From Citrus sinensis (Eukaryota > Streptophyta > Magnoliopsida > Sapindales > Rutaceae), in assembly GCF_022201045.2 (NCBI RefSeq), contig NC_068562.1:5872001-5936000 (forward strand): 64,000 nt of DNA, written 5' to 3'. The notes beneath the pieces are model-generated. The model did no database searches, was not told the origin of the DNA, and worked only from the letters and a program-made list of their open reading frames with translations. Position numbers and translations under genes: made by a program. Below, piece by piece: positions 1-12,560 of this stretch (position 1 is its first letter; the number at the start of each line of letters is the position of its first letter).

Positions 1-490
1 TGTTTCGATTAGAGTGTAACCTAATTACGTTTGCTTGGATTGTTGCTAGAACGATATCTAGCATTTATCTAGCTTGTCAATCCGCTTTCATTATCCCGTT
101 GCGTCAAATACTTATCACATTAATGAATCTTACTTGAACCCCACCTAGGCAAATTTCATTTTTTAAAATTTTATCTTTCATTACTTGTTTCTTAAAAAAA
201 AATTTCCTTCGGCGAGATTTCACAAGTAGGGTGTGTGTATCACTGTTAAAAAAAGAAAGAAAGAAAAAAAGATGTATTTAGAATATGCATACAAACTTTG
301 ACTAGAAGATAAAAATAATGTTAATTACTAAAAGTTAAGACTAATAAAAAACCACACTCTTAAGTCAAAAATGAACAAAATTATACAATATATTCAAATA
401 TATATATATAATCCAAATTTGACTTTTGAAGTGATGTATGAAATCCCAAAATTTCCTAAACCTTTTAAGATTATAAATGAAATAAAGTTC
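1..490. other. gene-free AT-rich 5' flank
   Basis: No coding region is supported here. The stretch is AT-rich, with short A and T runs and a small TA repeat near 400-412. It serves as the upstream region of the ABCG gene. Positions 1-180 are less AT-rich and could be the tail of something outside the window, but I recognise nothing in them. Confidence 0.5.
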
Positions 491-499
491 TTTATATAA
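491..499 (+). promoter_or_regulatory. TATA box of the ABCG gene
   Basis: TTTATATAA lies about 100 bp upstream of the ATG at 597, a normal distance for a plant TATA box plus 5' leader. This is inferred from position and sequence only. Confidence 0.5.
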
Positions 500-596
500 G
501 AGTTAAAGGCTTTAATTCTGAGTCTCAGTATATTCAAAACTTTTTTTTAGTCTCTTTTTTTTTCTCAAAGGTGTCAATTCATGTACGAAGCTTAAC

Positions 597-1874
597 ATGG
601 ATTCTCCAATCAATGTGTCAAGATCAACTAGTGCAAAAAATGATGACTTAGAGGTGCAAAGTTGGGCTTCATCATCTTCTAGATCCAGCAAGAATAAAAT
701 TTTCCCATTTAGCACTGCCTTATCAAGCTCTGTTTCACGTAATGATTATGTTGCTAGCTCCTTGAAATCAAAGTTTGATAATGGCATTTTCTTAACGTGG
801 AAGGATCTTTCGGTTGTAGTTCCAAGTGGTAAAAAAGAAAATGGAAAACGTGCAATTTTGCAAGAGCTGACCGGGTATGTTGAACCAGGCCAGATATTAG
901 CCATCATGGGTCCTTCTGGTTGTGGCAAGTCTACACTTCTTGATGCACTGGCAGGTATTGTTTCAAATTTTTAACTTAAAATTAAACTGAGAATATAATT
1001 TCTTTTTCAAGTTTTCCCTAAAAAATAAAAAATAAAATCACTTAGCTACGTACTAAGACACACACTATATTGTAGGAAGGTTAAGTGCAAACACTCAGCA
1101 GACTGGGGAGATTCTAATCAATGGTCGCAAAGAGATGCTTGCCTTCGGAACTTCGGTTAGAAAAAAGTGAAATAATACTATTGTATTAATGTTCATTATA
1201 CTTTCACCTAAAATAGTAATATGTTATTGAATGTTTTAAAGACACATCTTAAATAATTTACTTATTATTATTTTAAAAATTATTTAGGCCTATGTGACTC
1301 AAGAAGATATTCTGATGACAACATTAACAGTAATGGAAGCTATATACTATTCTGCACAACTGCAGCTGCCAGATTCTATGTCAAGATCAGAGAAGAAGGA
1401 AAGAGCTGAAATGACTATTAGAGAAATGGGATTACAAGATGCCATGGACACTAGAATAGGAGGATGGAACGTAAAAGGAATTAGCAGTGGACAAAAGAGA
1501 AGGGTTAGTATTTGCATTGAGATCTTAACACGCCCAAAGCTTTTGTTCCTCGATGAGCCTACTAGCGGGCTTGACAGTGCCGCATCTTACCATGTTATGA
1601 AGCGTATTGTTAATCTTGCTCGCGAAGATGGAAGAACTGTTCTCGCATCGATTCATCAACCTAATAGTGACGTTTTTGAGCTCTTTCACAATCTCTGCCT
1701 TCTTGCTTATGGGAAGACAATTTATTTTGGTCCTTCTTCAATGGCAGAACAATTGTTTGCTTCAAATGGCTTTCCTTGCCCAAGTTTGAGAAATCCATCC
1801 GACCACTATCTAAGAATTATCAATAAGGACTTTGAAGAAGTAAGTGATTATCTAAGAACTTAATGAATGTTATG

Positions 1875-1929
<55 letters not shown>

Positions 1930-3235
1930 TTCGACCAACGTTTGTGTAAAATAGAACATTGAAGAAGGAACTGGAAGAACAAGTACTGAAGAGGTTATCA
2001 ACATTCTAGTCAACTCATACAAATCATCCGACACTTACAATGAAGTTAAAGAACGTGTTTCCATAATATGCCAACAGGTACACACACATGTTTATTAAAT
2101 TTGAATTAATTAACTTTAGCAGCAAGGTTAATGTACTAAATTTGTTGTGCATGCAGAAAGGAGGAACTTTAGAAAAGGGAAACCAAGCTAGCTTCATCAC
2201 TCAGAGCCTCGTTCTTACAAAGAGATCATTTGTTAACATGTATCGCGATTTAGGATATTATTGGCTTCGCTTTGCAATCTACGTCGCTTTGGGTTTATGC
2301 ATAGGGACTATTTTCCACGATATTGGATCCAGTTATGGGTCAATTCAGGTAACCTTGGTGAAAGCTCAAAATAGAACTTGTACTATTGTACAATTCAACG
2401 AGATCTTTACATAATCATTTATATCACGAATACTAGGCCAGGGGATCCATGCTCATGTTTATTGCAGCATTTTTGACTTTCATGGCGATCGGTGGATTCC
2501 CTTCTTTCGTGGAGGATATGAAGGTTTGTAATTTACAGTAGTCTAATTACTTTTAGCCACATGTGACACATTTTAATTGACATTTTTTACTTCCTTTAGA
2601 TATTTGGGCGAGAAAGGTTAAATGGGCACTATGGTGTTGCCTCATTTGTTCTTAGCAACTCATTTTCTTCTACCCCTTACTTACTCCTAATATCTTTGAT
2701 TCCTGGAGCAATAGCATACTACCTAACTGGCCTTCAAAAGAATATTGGACATTTTCTATACTTTGTTTTGGGGCTTTTTGTATCCATGATGTTGGTTGAG
2801 AGCTTAATGATGATTGTTGCAAGCATAGTGCCAGATTTCCTCATGGGAATCATAACCGGCGCTGGAATTCAAGGAATTATGATGCTGAATGGAGGTTTCT
2901 TCAGATTGCCAAACGATCTTCCGAAGCCAGTTTGGAAATATCCTATGTACTATATTGCATTTCATAGGTATGCTTTTCAAGGATTCTACAAAAATGAGTT
3001 TGAAGGATTAACATTCCCTAATAATCAAGCTGGAGGACCTCCAACAATCACTGGTAAAGAAGTCCTCACAAATATTTGGCAAGTTGATATGGGACACACC
3101 AAGTGGGTTGATCTTGCTATCTTGTTCGGAATGCTGTTTTTTTATCGGTTTTTGTTTTGGGTAATTATTAAAACTACGGAGAATCTTAAACCCATTATCA
3201 GATCTTTTAGGTTTGCTTCTTCTGAGCCCTCTTGA
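597..3235 (+). CDS. ABC transporter G family half-transporter (ABCG11/ABCG1/ABCG15-type)
   Basis: Seven exons join in frame: 597-954, 1076-1155, 1288-1839, 1955-2077, 2157-2348, 2437-2523 and 2600-3235, giving about 675 residues, normal for a plant WBC/ABCG half-transporter. The order is nucleotide-binding domain then membrane domain. Visible motifs are Walker [10 protein letters not shown] (residues 105-113), the ABC signature ISSGQKRR, Walker [13 protein letters not shown] and the H-loop region [11 protein letters not shown]. Exons 5-7 encode the hydrophobic ABC2-type membrane half, with GHYGVASFV and NGGFFRLP segments typical of the family. Members dimerise in the plasma membrane and export lipids, cutin or suberin precursors, or other hydrophobic compounds; the substrate here cannot be read from sequence. 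A serine-rich N-terminus precedes the domain. Exon 1 starts at the first in-frame ATG. The closest recalled group is ABCG1/11/15. Intron 3 carries a long TA microsatellite. Confidence 0.93.
1877..1920. repeat. TA microsatellite in ABCG intron 3
   Basis: About 22 uninterrupted TA units fill the intron shortly after the donor at 1840. Such a tract is likely to vary in length between alleles. Confidence 0.9.
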
Positions 3236-4659
3236 TGGATTTGGAAGAATCCCTCTACCACCCAAACATAATTTACTTGTGAGAAAAATAAAAATGAATG
3301 TTAGCTTTGTCATGTTTTTATGATATTTTATGTACTTGTATTGAAAACAACCAATGTTGTCAATGTGGTTTCAATTATAAATTAAGAATTAGGTTATTTT
3401 AACTTAAAATTTTGACTCAAATTTTAAAATCTTTTTTTTTCTTTTTTCCAATCAACACAATAATAGATATTAAAAGTCAAAGTATTTACTAATCATTTAT
3501 TAACATGGAATTAACCTTTAATATTTGCTATTGACTATAAAAAAAAATGGGATAGGGTGAATTTTGGCCGAGCATCAGTGGATAATCTAGAATTGACCAT
3601 TAATTTCATCCACTAGATATCTTGACAAACGTTGTCTTTTGAACAATAATTGCAATTAGAAAAAAAGTGATAACATAAAGTTTGTATTCACTTATTATAT
3701 AAATAATGAATTTATCCATCAAAATTAGAGGTGTCAAAATGAATAATCGAATCGAATCCTAAATAAATTAGATCAAAATTCTACAGATTCAAATTCGATT
3801 CGTTTATTAAACGAATTAAAATTTCAAGATTCGAATTTGATTCATTTATTAAACAAATATTTAATTCAATTCATTTAATAAAATTAATATATGAATTGAA
3901 TCGAATCTAAATTTTTTTATTATTCGTTTATCCTAATAATAAACGAATCCATAACAAATCAAATTGAATATGAATTCGTTTACAAAAATTAAATAAATGA
4001 TCCAAACCATAAAATTAAAATGTTTACAAAACTAAGTAAATAATCCATCATAGACAGAGACAAAATATAAAAGTTTCCAAAAAAAAAAGGGCAAAATGGA
4101 GTGATGACGAGAACAAGATCGTCGGCAGGAGATGCAAATTTGTGTAGCGGGGTCTTCAACAAGAGATAAAGATTTGTGCAGGGGGATCTTCAGCGATTAT
4201 CGGCATCGGGATCGTAGCAGGTAAAGAGGATGATGATGAGAACTGGATCAAATGGAGATAAAGCAGCAACGAGATCGTCAGCGGCTGCTGTTGTTGCCCA
4301 ACTTCAGCCATTCGATCTTCGATCTAGCGGCGGTGGTAAATGATTAATGGGCTTGGACGGCTATGGCTTATTGTCAATAATGGAGGCTTCGGTTTAGAAA
4401 AGTGCCGGAAACAAAAATAGACAACTAGAAACAAAATGTCAAAACTAGATATAAAGGTGCCAGAAAATTCAATATTACCTCAATTTTGTTTGTGATCCAA
4501 ATAACAATAACGGTCGAACTAACTTAGCTTGAGATCAACGTATAACTGGAAAAAGAAATTGCCACGAGAATTGAAAAGACTGTAAAGAGGTTGAGAGAAG
4601 TTGAAGAGAGAGAAATTAGGGTCGGCTGCCCTAATTTTTCATCTCATTTATATATTCTC

Positions 4660-4691
<32 letters not shown>

Positions 4692-5258
4692 TATAATTAT
4701 TAGATTAATAATCAAATTTTAAAATTGTTCATAAATATTTAAGAATAAATAATTAATTTAATTAAACGAATAAGTTGTATTCGGTTAATTTATAATTCAT
4801 TTATTAAATAAATCCTAAATAAATAAATAAATTAATGTCTTCAAATTTAGATTCAATTAATTTAATTAACAAATCGAATCAAATTTATTTATTTATTAAA
4901 TAAATTAATTTTTTCAAACTTAAACTCATTTAATTTACTTCAAATTAAACTATTAGATTATGGTATAATTATGGTACCGTGCCACAATTATATTCAACCA
5001 TTAAATACACTTAAATTGATAAAATTTACTGATATCCGACTGATTACAACTATATCACAATACTACAGTTACACCACAAATTTCCCCCAAATTAAATAAA
5101 CAAATCCTCGTCCAAATTGTCATCTCCAATGAAAATAGTCAGCTTGTACTTGTGTGACAAACCGGTTTGGTAAAGTGGATTTAAATTATTAAAAAAAAAA
5201 GGGGCTTCCTTCCTCCGTGTTATCTTGGGGCCCACTGGCACTTACAATTCTCGACTCT
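3236..5258. other. intergenic region with a degenerate transposon-like block
   Basis: No gene is visible. The block from about 3726 to 4945 starts with TAGAGGTGTCAAAATG, resembling hAT-type ends. It has AT-rich flanks (3726-4020 and 4720-4945) that are rough inverted versions of each other, rich in ATTCG/CGAAT words, around a less AT-rich core (4080-4640). I see no matching right end or target-site duplication, so it is probably a truncated non-autonomous element. A TTA microsatellite lies near 4660-4690. Confidence 0.4.
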
Positions 5259-5265
5259 TATATAA
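5259..5265 (+). promoter_or_regulatory. TATA box of the PABN gene
   Basis: TATATAA lies 59 bp upstream of the start codon at 5324. The flanking sequence is richer in C and G than the surroundings, as expected of a housekeeping plant promoter. Confidence 0.55.
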
Positions 5266-5323
5266 GCCACATCGAGAATAGAAGCAAAACTCTCTTGGTC
5301 GCCCGGAATACAGAAGAGAGAGA

Positions 5324-8300
5324 ATGGAGGAAGAAGAGCACGAGGTTTACGGAGGCGAAATCCCTGACGTGGAAGGTGACATGGACGCTCACAATACTGA
5401 CGTCGACATGTCGGCGGCCGATGACGACGCCGTCAAGGTAATTTCGAAAATTTCTCTCTCATGCGATCAATTGGTTGATTAAAACCCTAGCTATTCGATA
5501 GATCTGTTCGTTTTATTTATGTATTTGCAGGAGCTGGATGAGATGAAGAAGCGGTTGAAGGAGATGGAGGAGGAAGCTGCTGCTCTTCGTGAGATGCAAG
5601 CTAAGGTCGAGAAAGAGATGGGCGCTGCTCAAGGTTTTTATTTCTTTAAACTTTCGTTCTAGTTGTTCCTTTTATCTCTTCGAGTTTCTTGAGACTGAAA
5701 ACTTTTTACATTAGTTGGTGAAGTTTTGCTGATGAATGACAGCTTAAAGTTTTTATTCCTAATGAACTGTGCACCGTTAAAAAATGGATAGCCTATCCAG
5801 CTTAGCTTTATGGTTTTCCTCGTGATGCTGTGATTGTTAATTATTTTATGTTATTACAAGCTTCATTGTATTGATCTGCTTGTTGTTAGACTCTAATAAG
5901 GAGCCTGTTTGCCACTATTTTTCTTTTACCTGTATACTATCTTCCTTTGCCAGCAAGTTGGATTGGATCTTAGGACACCTGTGATATGGCAACTCACTTT
6001 TATTTACCAGAGAAGCTTCCCACTGTATGTTATAATATTTGATTTTAATGTGTATGAGTTTTTTAAAATTATCTTCCCATGCGTCATGTTAATGTTACCC
6101 AATCTGTTATGGGACTAACTCATTTTTTTGGAAATGCTTAAATATTTTTATTACCCCCTGTATGGAATTATTTTTCCAACTTTGTTTTTAATTTGCATCT
6201 GGATTATTGAATGATTGAACAAATCTTTTTTTAGTATGTGTTTTTGCAATCTTCTGTTCTTTTCTATGGGATAACAGTTAAAGCTTTTCATGTACATTTA
6301 ATTTAAGCTTACTTTATTCTTGTTTATAATGCATTGTTTGTAATTGTTGAACTGTTTTGGAATTCCTTTTCAAGTTTATCTGAAAATATTTTGGCTGTTG
6401 ACTTTCAATTTGTACGTGCTTAAGTAACTTGCCAGTTTCCTCTCGAATTCGTAACCCATGTGTTAGTATTTGTTTCTTTTGTATTTATCAATCTGTTTAC
6501 ACGGTGTTCCTCCTATACACAGATCCTGCTAATGTGGCTGCTAATCAAGCAAGCAAAGAAGAGGCAGATTCACGATCAGTCTTTGTTGGCAATGTGAGAA
6601 ACATGATACATCTTTCCTCTGATGCTTTGCTATTTCAAGAAGTTATGTATGCTTATTAAGCTTGCAGTTGTACCATTAGATGCTCTTTTAGAGTATTTGG
6701 TGCTGTTTTCTTGAATTTGGTTATATTTTTCTCACATTTTTGTTGCAAGTTCTTGACAGAGTTGAACAAAGATTGAATGATTCTAAAACACTAAAACTGA
6801 CCCGTTTCTGTGAAATAAACAGAAAAGGACACCCAAAAGCCTTTAATGTGTCACCACTTATACTCCCCAAATGCATGTGTGCTACTGCAAATGGATGCCA
6901 CCACTACCTCAACCAACTCATTAGACCGTGAAAGTGTAACAAATTCCTTAGAAATAAACATTAATCCTGATTCTACATCAGTATCTGTGCAACTTTGGTG
7001 CAGAGTATAACCCACACTTCATGAAAACTCTTTATTAGATCTATACTAGCCTGACCTAGTGGTGCTTAGGTGTTCAGACTCAATAGTCCTGTGAGTTGTG
7101 CCAGTGGGGTTAATTGGGCTAGATATGGCTGTGAGTTATGCATAGTCAATTTTGATTATAATTTTATGTAACGAACTAATGTTGTTTTAACTTCCCATAG
7201 TTCCATTTGTCTTGCTTTAATCTGTGAGAAAGAAAGGTGAAGTGCGCCAGTGGTAGTTATAGTTATTTTCAACAGGATACATTCTCTCTTGTATATTGAT
7301 GAAAAAGCATACCACTGAAACTTACAACGTGTCACAGGTGGCTAACTAGTCTGATATATTATGTACTTCATGTATACCTCTGTAGGATTTTTTCTTTCAC
7401 GCTCAGCTTGATTGATTTGTTTTAATGTTTGTATCATTCTATGTACAGTTAAATTTTGATTGATTTGGATGTAGGAACATCTCAGCTTTAGAATCATGGT
7501 TTGACTTCATGTCCCACTATGATCGCAGGGTTGTTCTTATTCCTCAAGTTCTCTGTATATTAGCGCTGGAATAGTTACATGTTTTTGTGTTTTTTTTTTG
7601 GGGGGGGGGGGGGGGGGAAAAGTTCTTATTTTGTATAGGCTTGCATTATAATGCAGTAAAAATCTCTTCATCTTTGAACTTCAAAATGAAATAAAGAAAA
7701 GAAAAGTTGAAAAAAAAAATGAGAGGAAAAAATTTCAGAAAATTTGAATGAAAAGAGAAAAAGGAAAAAGGAAAAAGAAATGAAAAAAGTATCTAATAGA
7801 AAAAAGAATGTAGAAAAAAAGATTACCAAGAAAAACAAAAAGGAAAAGAAATAGCTGTTGAAAAAAAGAATGGAAATAAGAAAAATAATTTGAGCAAAAT
7901 GGTCTATGAAGAGGCTGTGCTGAATGAATCAAGTCATGAAAGATGTTTCAAAGGATCAGTGGAAGTAAGATGCTTCAACTTCTACCACGGAGAGCACAAA
8001 ATCAGGTTATGCGATCTAAGTTGAAGAGCCCTGTTGCTGCTGATGATGTTCTTTGAAGCCTCTGAAATTTTTGGTCATTTGATAGAATGTGGTGAGAGGC
8101 ATGAATTTTTTTTTTTTTTTTCAATTTCCTTGTGGCCCTAATCTTTTGTCTGCCACTTGTTAAATCAAAGAATAAAATTATATTGCTGTCATTCATTTGA
8201 CTTGCTCATACATCTCTGGCTTAGATATCTCTTTGAAAAGTCTTATCAAAAGAGATATCTTTGGAAAGTCTACATCTACTTTATGAATTGGCCGTACAAA

Positions 8301-9745
8301 TATTCAATATACCCTTTCGCTTAAGCAAAAGGTGTGACAGCTTAGTCAGTTTTGTTATATTCTGATCAGTTGACTACTTCCTCATGGTTTTAGATATCCC
8401 GAATGATTGTGAAAATTACTTTATTTTCTGTTTGAATCAGTCAGTTTGTCGACCTGCACATTGGCTGTTTCACAACCAACTCTTCCACAACCCATTTTTT
8501 GAAAATGTGTTTCATTAGAAGTCTTCCCCCACCCCCCTTTCTCCATATCGGAACTTCGCAAAAATAATAAGATGTGCATTAATTTTCAGAATCGTATTAC
8601 TGTTATCAACTTATTATCCGTAATAAAACGTGGCATGTGAACACATATTATATTTATACACGTTCACATGCTATATTTATACACTGCGTGTTTTCATATG
8701 AGCTGGTAGTTATACTGCATGCTGAGATAAAGAGTTATGGTCACTTGCCAGATAATTGCCAAACGACCATTGCACTAGCTTGATTTGTGCAGCGGAAATC
8801 ATGTTTCTGATTAGTGGCGGTGGCAGTGGGGGAATATGAAATTGAATCTACAGGCATCTTAATAGACTAGTAAAAAGGATTACCCAGCTGATTGCTTCTT
8901 AGTTAAACAAGTTCAATAGTGGTCCTGTGGATTAGTTGATAACATTTGGACAGTGGATGTTGTGAGGTGTTGACTAATAAAGGTGCGCCAGTAGATGTTG
9001 GTTGATAAGATTGATATGGTGGAAGTTGTGGAAAGTGAAAGCTATTGCCCTTGGTTGGTCGACAGATTTTTCACGTTTTTAATTTTTGTTGTTCGTCTTT
9101 CAGTTTCTGTCTATGTTGATTTCAATCTGCTGAGTTTAAAAGCATTGGTTGCTGTTGCTATCTAAAATCATCAATCAGATTTTGGTTGAATTTGGCCTTC
9201 CAGGTAGATTATGCATGCACTCCTGAAGAAGTGCAGCAACATTTCCAATCCTGTGGTACTGTAAACAGGGTAACTATTCTGACAGACAAGTTTGGCCAGC
9301 CAAAGGGTTTTGCTTATGTGGAATTCCTTGAAATAGATGCTGTTCAAGAGGCTCTCCAGTTGAATGAGTCTGAATTACATGGCCGTCAACTGAAGGTAAC
9401 TCCATTTCCTTTAATGAACTTGTATTTTTGGTACCCCAGAGGAAGCTGAATTGTTTATTTATGACCACTTGATACATTTTTCAGGTTTTACCTAAGAGGA
9501 CAAATGTCCCTGGTATGAAGCAGTATCGTCCAAGGCGTTTCAATCCTTACATGGGGTACCGAGGCAGGAGGCCCTATGTACCTCCTTATTTCTATTCACC
9601 TTATGGATATGGGTATGTTTGTACCAATGGTTGTGCTGTCTTTCCTTAATAGTAACGTGTCATTTTTTCTCACCCTGAAGCCTGAAACATCTGTAGGAAG
9701 GTTCCGAGGTTCAGAAGGCCAATGAGGTACATGCCCTACTACTAG
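5324..9745 (+). CDS. PABN: nuclear polyadenylate-binding protein, PABPN1-like (single RRM)
   Basis: Six exons join in frame: 5324-5437, 5531-5633, 6523-6593, 9204-9395, 9485-9612 and 9697-9745, giving about 218 residues. Layout: an acidic N-terminus; a short coiled coil ([23 protein letters not shown], given here in parts: residues about 39-70); one RNA recognition motif at about residues 90-165 with RNP2 VFVGNV and RNP1 KGFAYVEF; and an Arg/Gly/Tyr/Pro-rich tail ending [10 protein letters not shown]. This matches PABPN1 and the Arabidopsis PABN proteins in order and length. In that family the protein binds new poly(A) tails in the nucleus and stimulates poly(A) polymerase. Intron 3 is very long (6594-9203) and splits the RRM just after RNP2. 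It holds no recognisable gene, but has a T10G18 tract at 7591-7617 and purine-rich stretches near 7680-7900. Confidence 0.93.
7591..7617. repeat. T-run followed by an 18-G homopolymer in PABN intron 3
   Basis: At least nine Ts are followed directly by 18 Gs, then an A-rich stretch. A G run this long in AT-rich plant DNA is unusual. Its length in the assembly should be treated with caution. Confidence 0.85.
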
Positions 9746-10217
9746 CAGATTGTGCTCCTGTTGAAGATGGTGACATTTGTGGATCATCCATAAACTGAAA
9801 AATTCAATGTATCATGGTGCTTATGTATCCTGCTTTAGATAGGAAACAAAGGATTTATTAGCTACATGTTTATTATTGATGTCTTGAATGATCAAACATT
9901 ATTAGCATGAACTTTATGGAATTTCTTGTTGAATTTGGATGTTGGACAATTCCTAACTTGCATGTGCAGACAACGTGGTTAAGTTTCAATTTTCACATAT
10001 TCTAATAAGAACTATAGCCTCTTCGTTGGAAGCAAGCCCAGAATTTGTTAGGTATTTATTAAATTGCATTAATGAATTTACTGAAAATATACTTCAAAAT
10101 ATTATTTTTTATAGAGGCTGATGATACCAAAGTTTTGGCCCGATGATGAGATCGGGATTGGATATGATCGGTCTTGGATTTTCCTCAGGACAACACTTTG
10201 GAAACTTGTATTTAAGA

Positions 10218-11698
10218 TGGGGATGGTAATTTGATCCGACTTGAAATTTGGTCCGATTGACTTGGTTCAAATTTTTTGGGTTTTAATTTGAATTTTTGAG
10301 TTTTGGGTCGGGTTTGAGTCTTAGCTAATTCAGTCCGACCTTTGAATTGAAAAAAAAAATTATGAAAAATTATAACTTTTTAGATACCAGAAGGAAATAG
10401 GATCGAAGGATGGAAGTGCTTTCGTCGAAAAACTTTATGAGTGCTTTAATAAAACAAGTTGGATCGCAGTTGGTTCTTTTTTAAATAACTTTACCGAGTT
10501 TGGTTATTAGATTCTTTGAAAATAAATGGATAGATTTGCTTTGGAACGTGGTTGATCAAATTTTATATATTTATTAAATTAGTACGTGGCGTTGTTAAAC
10601 CAGATCGATGCAGAAAGGCATTTGCCTTTGGACCCAGATCTGACTTAGAACAGATCAATAGCCCGCACGTTCAGGTTTCCAGCCGATATACCAACTTAAT
10701 TTTACTTTACCAAATAATAATTAAGTTCTTTAAACGCGGTTGTCAGATTTTAAACAATTTACCAAATCTTTATTAAATTCTTTAGCAAGCCTAGGAATGG
10801 GCTTAATATATATCCCAATCACTTTTACTGGGGCCCGCACCAATGTTGTGACTCCTATACACCTACCCCGCGCTTGTGGGGCCGAGATGGGGTCACGATG
10901 TTGTGGCATAACGTGGAGACGTTACCTGGTGGTCCTGGTGGCGCTTAAGTATAAAGTAGCGCCTTCTCCTAACAGCTTAAGCTTTTGGGATGAATGGTAA
11001 GCGCCTTAAAATGGTATCAGAGCCATCTAGGGTTTGAAACTCAGGGGGGAGGAATGGGCTTAATATATATCCCAGTCACTGTTACTGGGGCCCGCACCAA
11101 TGTTGTGACTCCTATACACCTACCCCGCGCTTGTGGGGCCGAGATGGGGCCACGATGTCGTGGCATAACGTGGAGACGTTACCTGGTGGTCCTGATGGTG
11201 CTTAAGTATAAAGTAGCGCATTCTCCTAACAGTTTAAGCTTTTGGGATGAATGGTAAGTGCCTTAAGATATATATATATATTCATGTATGTATATATAAA
11301 AGAGTAATTTTGGATGCAATGCATATGAGAAAAATTATGGAATTCTTTTTTTTATGTTGAGTTTTGAAATTGAATTGTGGAATTGTATGTTTTTATTTGT
11401 ATAAGACATTAATTTTTTATATATATATATAAAATTATGGACATATAAATATATAATGGTCCTATAAAAAAGTAATTTTGTTTTACATCATTAACAAACA
11501 AAGCAAAATTGGACAAAGTAGAATATATAATGTGAGGGATAAAGTATTGTGCAGGGCTGCGGGTTTAAAAAAAAAACTTGACATGACCTTGATTTGAATC
11601 AGGTCAGACCCAATCTGACCTAAAATATAAATAATCGGGTTTTTTGAGTCCTTAATTTTAACCAAGTCTGAGCCCAACTCAATCAACTGTCATCCCTA
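10218..11698. mobile_element. possible hAT-like non-autonomous element hosting the TRIM
   Basis: The left end reads TGGGGATGGTAATTTGATCC. The right end, read on the opposite strand, is TAGGGATGACAGTTGATTGAG, so the ends form an imperfect terminal inverted repeat of the GGGATGG type found in plant hAT MITEs. Flanking 8-mers are ATTTAAGA and ATCTAAAT, only 5 of 8 identical, so the target-site duplication is weak. Sub-terminal sequence is rich in GGTC/GACC and TCGG words on both sides. If real, the 474-bp TRIM at 10793-11266 inserted into it. Confidence 0.4.
10793..11266 (+). mobile_element. TRIM: miniature LTR retrotransposon with 217-bp LTRs
   Basis: Two direct repeats of identical length, 10793-11009 and 11050-11266 (217 bp each, 9 mismatches counted by eye), flank only 40 bp. 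That interval begins with TGGTATCAGAGCC (11012-11024), the primer-binding site complementary to initiator tRNA-Met, and ends in the purine run GGGGGGAGGA, which can act as polypurine tract. LTR, PBS, PPT, LTR with no coding capacity defines a TRIM. The exact LTR edges are uncertain because they do not show clean TG and CA ends, and I see no convincing target-site duplication. The LTR is distinctly richer in G and C than its surroundings. It lacks the 5S-like block of Cassandra TRIMs. Confidence 0.8.
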
Positions 11699-11699
11699 A

Positions 11700-12526
11700 T
11701 CTAAATACTCTAATATGCAAAACAAAAAAAAATTGCAAGAGTGCTAGGATTGATATCGGCGAAGTCCTTCTGATTCTTAAGTAAAAAATTGGGAATTATA
11801 TCGTTAACAACTAAAGGAAAGGAGTTGAGGGAGTTTGGTTTGTTTTTTGGCTTGATGATGATTCGAGTCCTTCTTATTGACATGGTTTATAGAGTCCATG
11901 TCATATTTGGAACACCTAACACATGGATGGGAGTATGAGGAGCTGTCCTGGGAGTCTGATGAAAATTATTATAGTTTATTGTCTCACTGTTTAAACTTCT
12001 TACTGACATGTTAAGTTGGATGAGACTTTTTCTTGTTTATATAAAATAATTTTCATCTGTATTTGAAAACTTTTTAAGTAGGCCATTGCGCATTAAGCTT
12101 TAATCGAAATTTTAAAGCTAAATTTATTCACTGTATTGACAACTGTTAAGTTTTGAATTCTGCGTTTTACTTGCATCGTAGTCATACAGGGATGGCTTTT
12201 AATTATTTAAATACAGAATTCTTTTGTTTTTTGTTTTTTTAAAAGCAACGACACATGTCAAGAAGTTCCATTTACTTAAATTATTAGATCTAAGATGTTA
12301 TAAAATTTCAAACGTGCATTATATATATATATATAGTAATTTTCTAGTCCGAATTTTTAAAATATAAAAAAATTTCATAGTTTTTCACACTTTAAAATAA
12401 GGGGGCTGAGCCCCCTTTTTCTGACTGAAGACAAATTCCCATATGTTGCCTCATAATTGAAAGATACGAACACGCCGCTGCTTCCCACATGGTGGATATA
12501 ATGCCAAGCCATTCGATATCGACAAG

Positions 12527-12560
<34 letters not shown>

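Noticed and set aside
10740-11257. Two near-identical open frames of 86 and 87 codons in a row
   Set aside because: They lie entirely within the two LTRs of the TRIM, so their similarity reflects LTR identity. No signal or domain is visible.
10793-11266. Cassandra-type TRIM carrying a 5S RNA gene
   Set aside because: The LTR does not contain a recognisable 5S rRNA promoter or gene sequence, so this is a different TRIM family.
12399-12420. Rho-independent terminator
   Set aside because: The hairpin plus T-run matches the bacterial form, but the window is eukaryotic nuclear DNA with no bacterial genes nearby.
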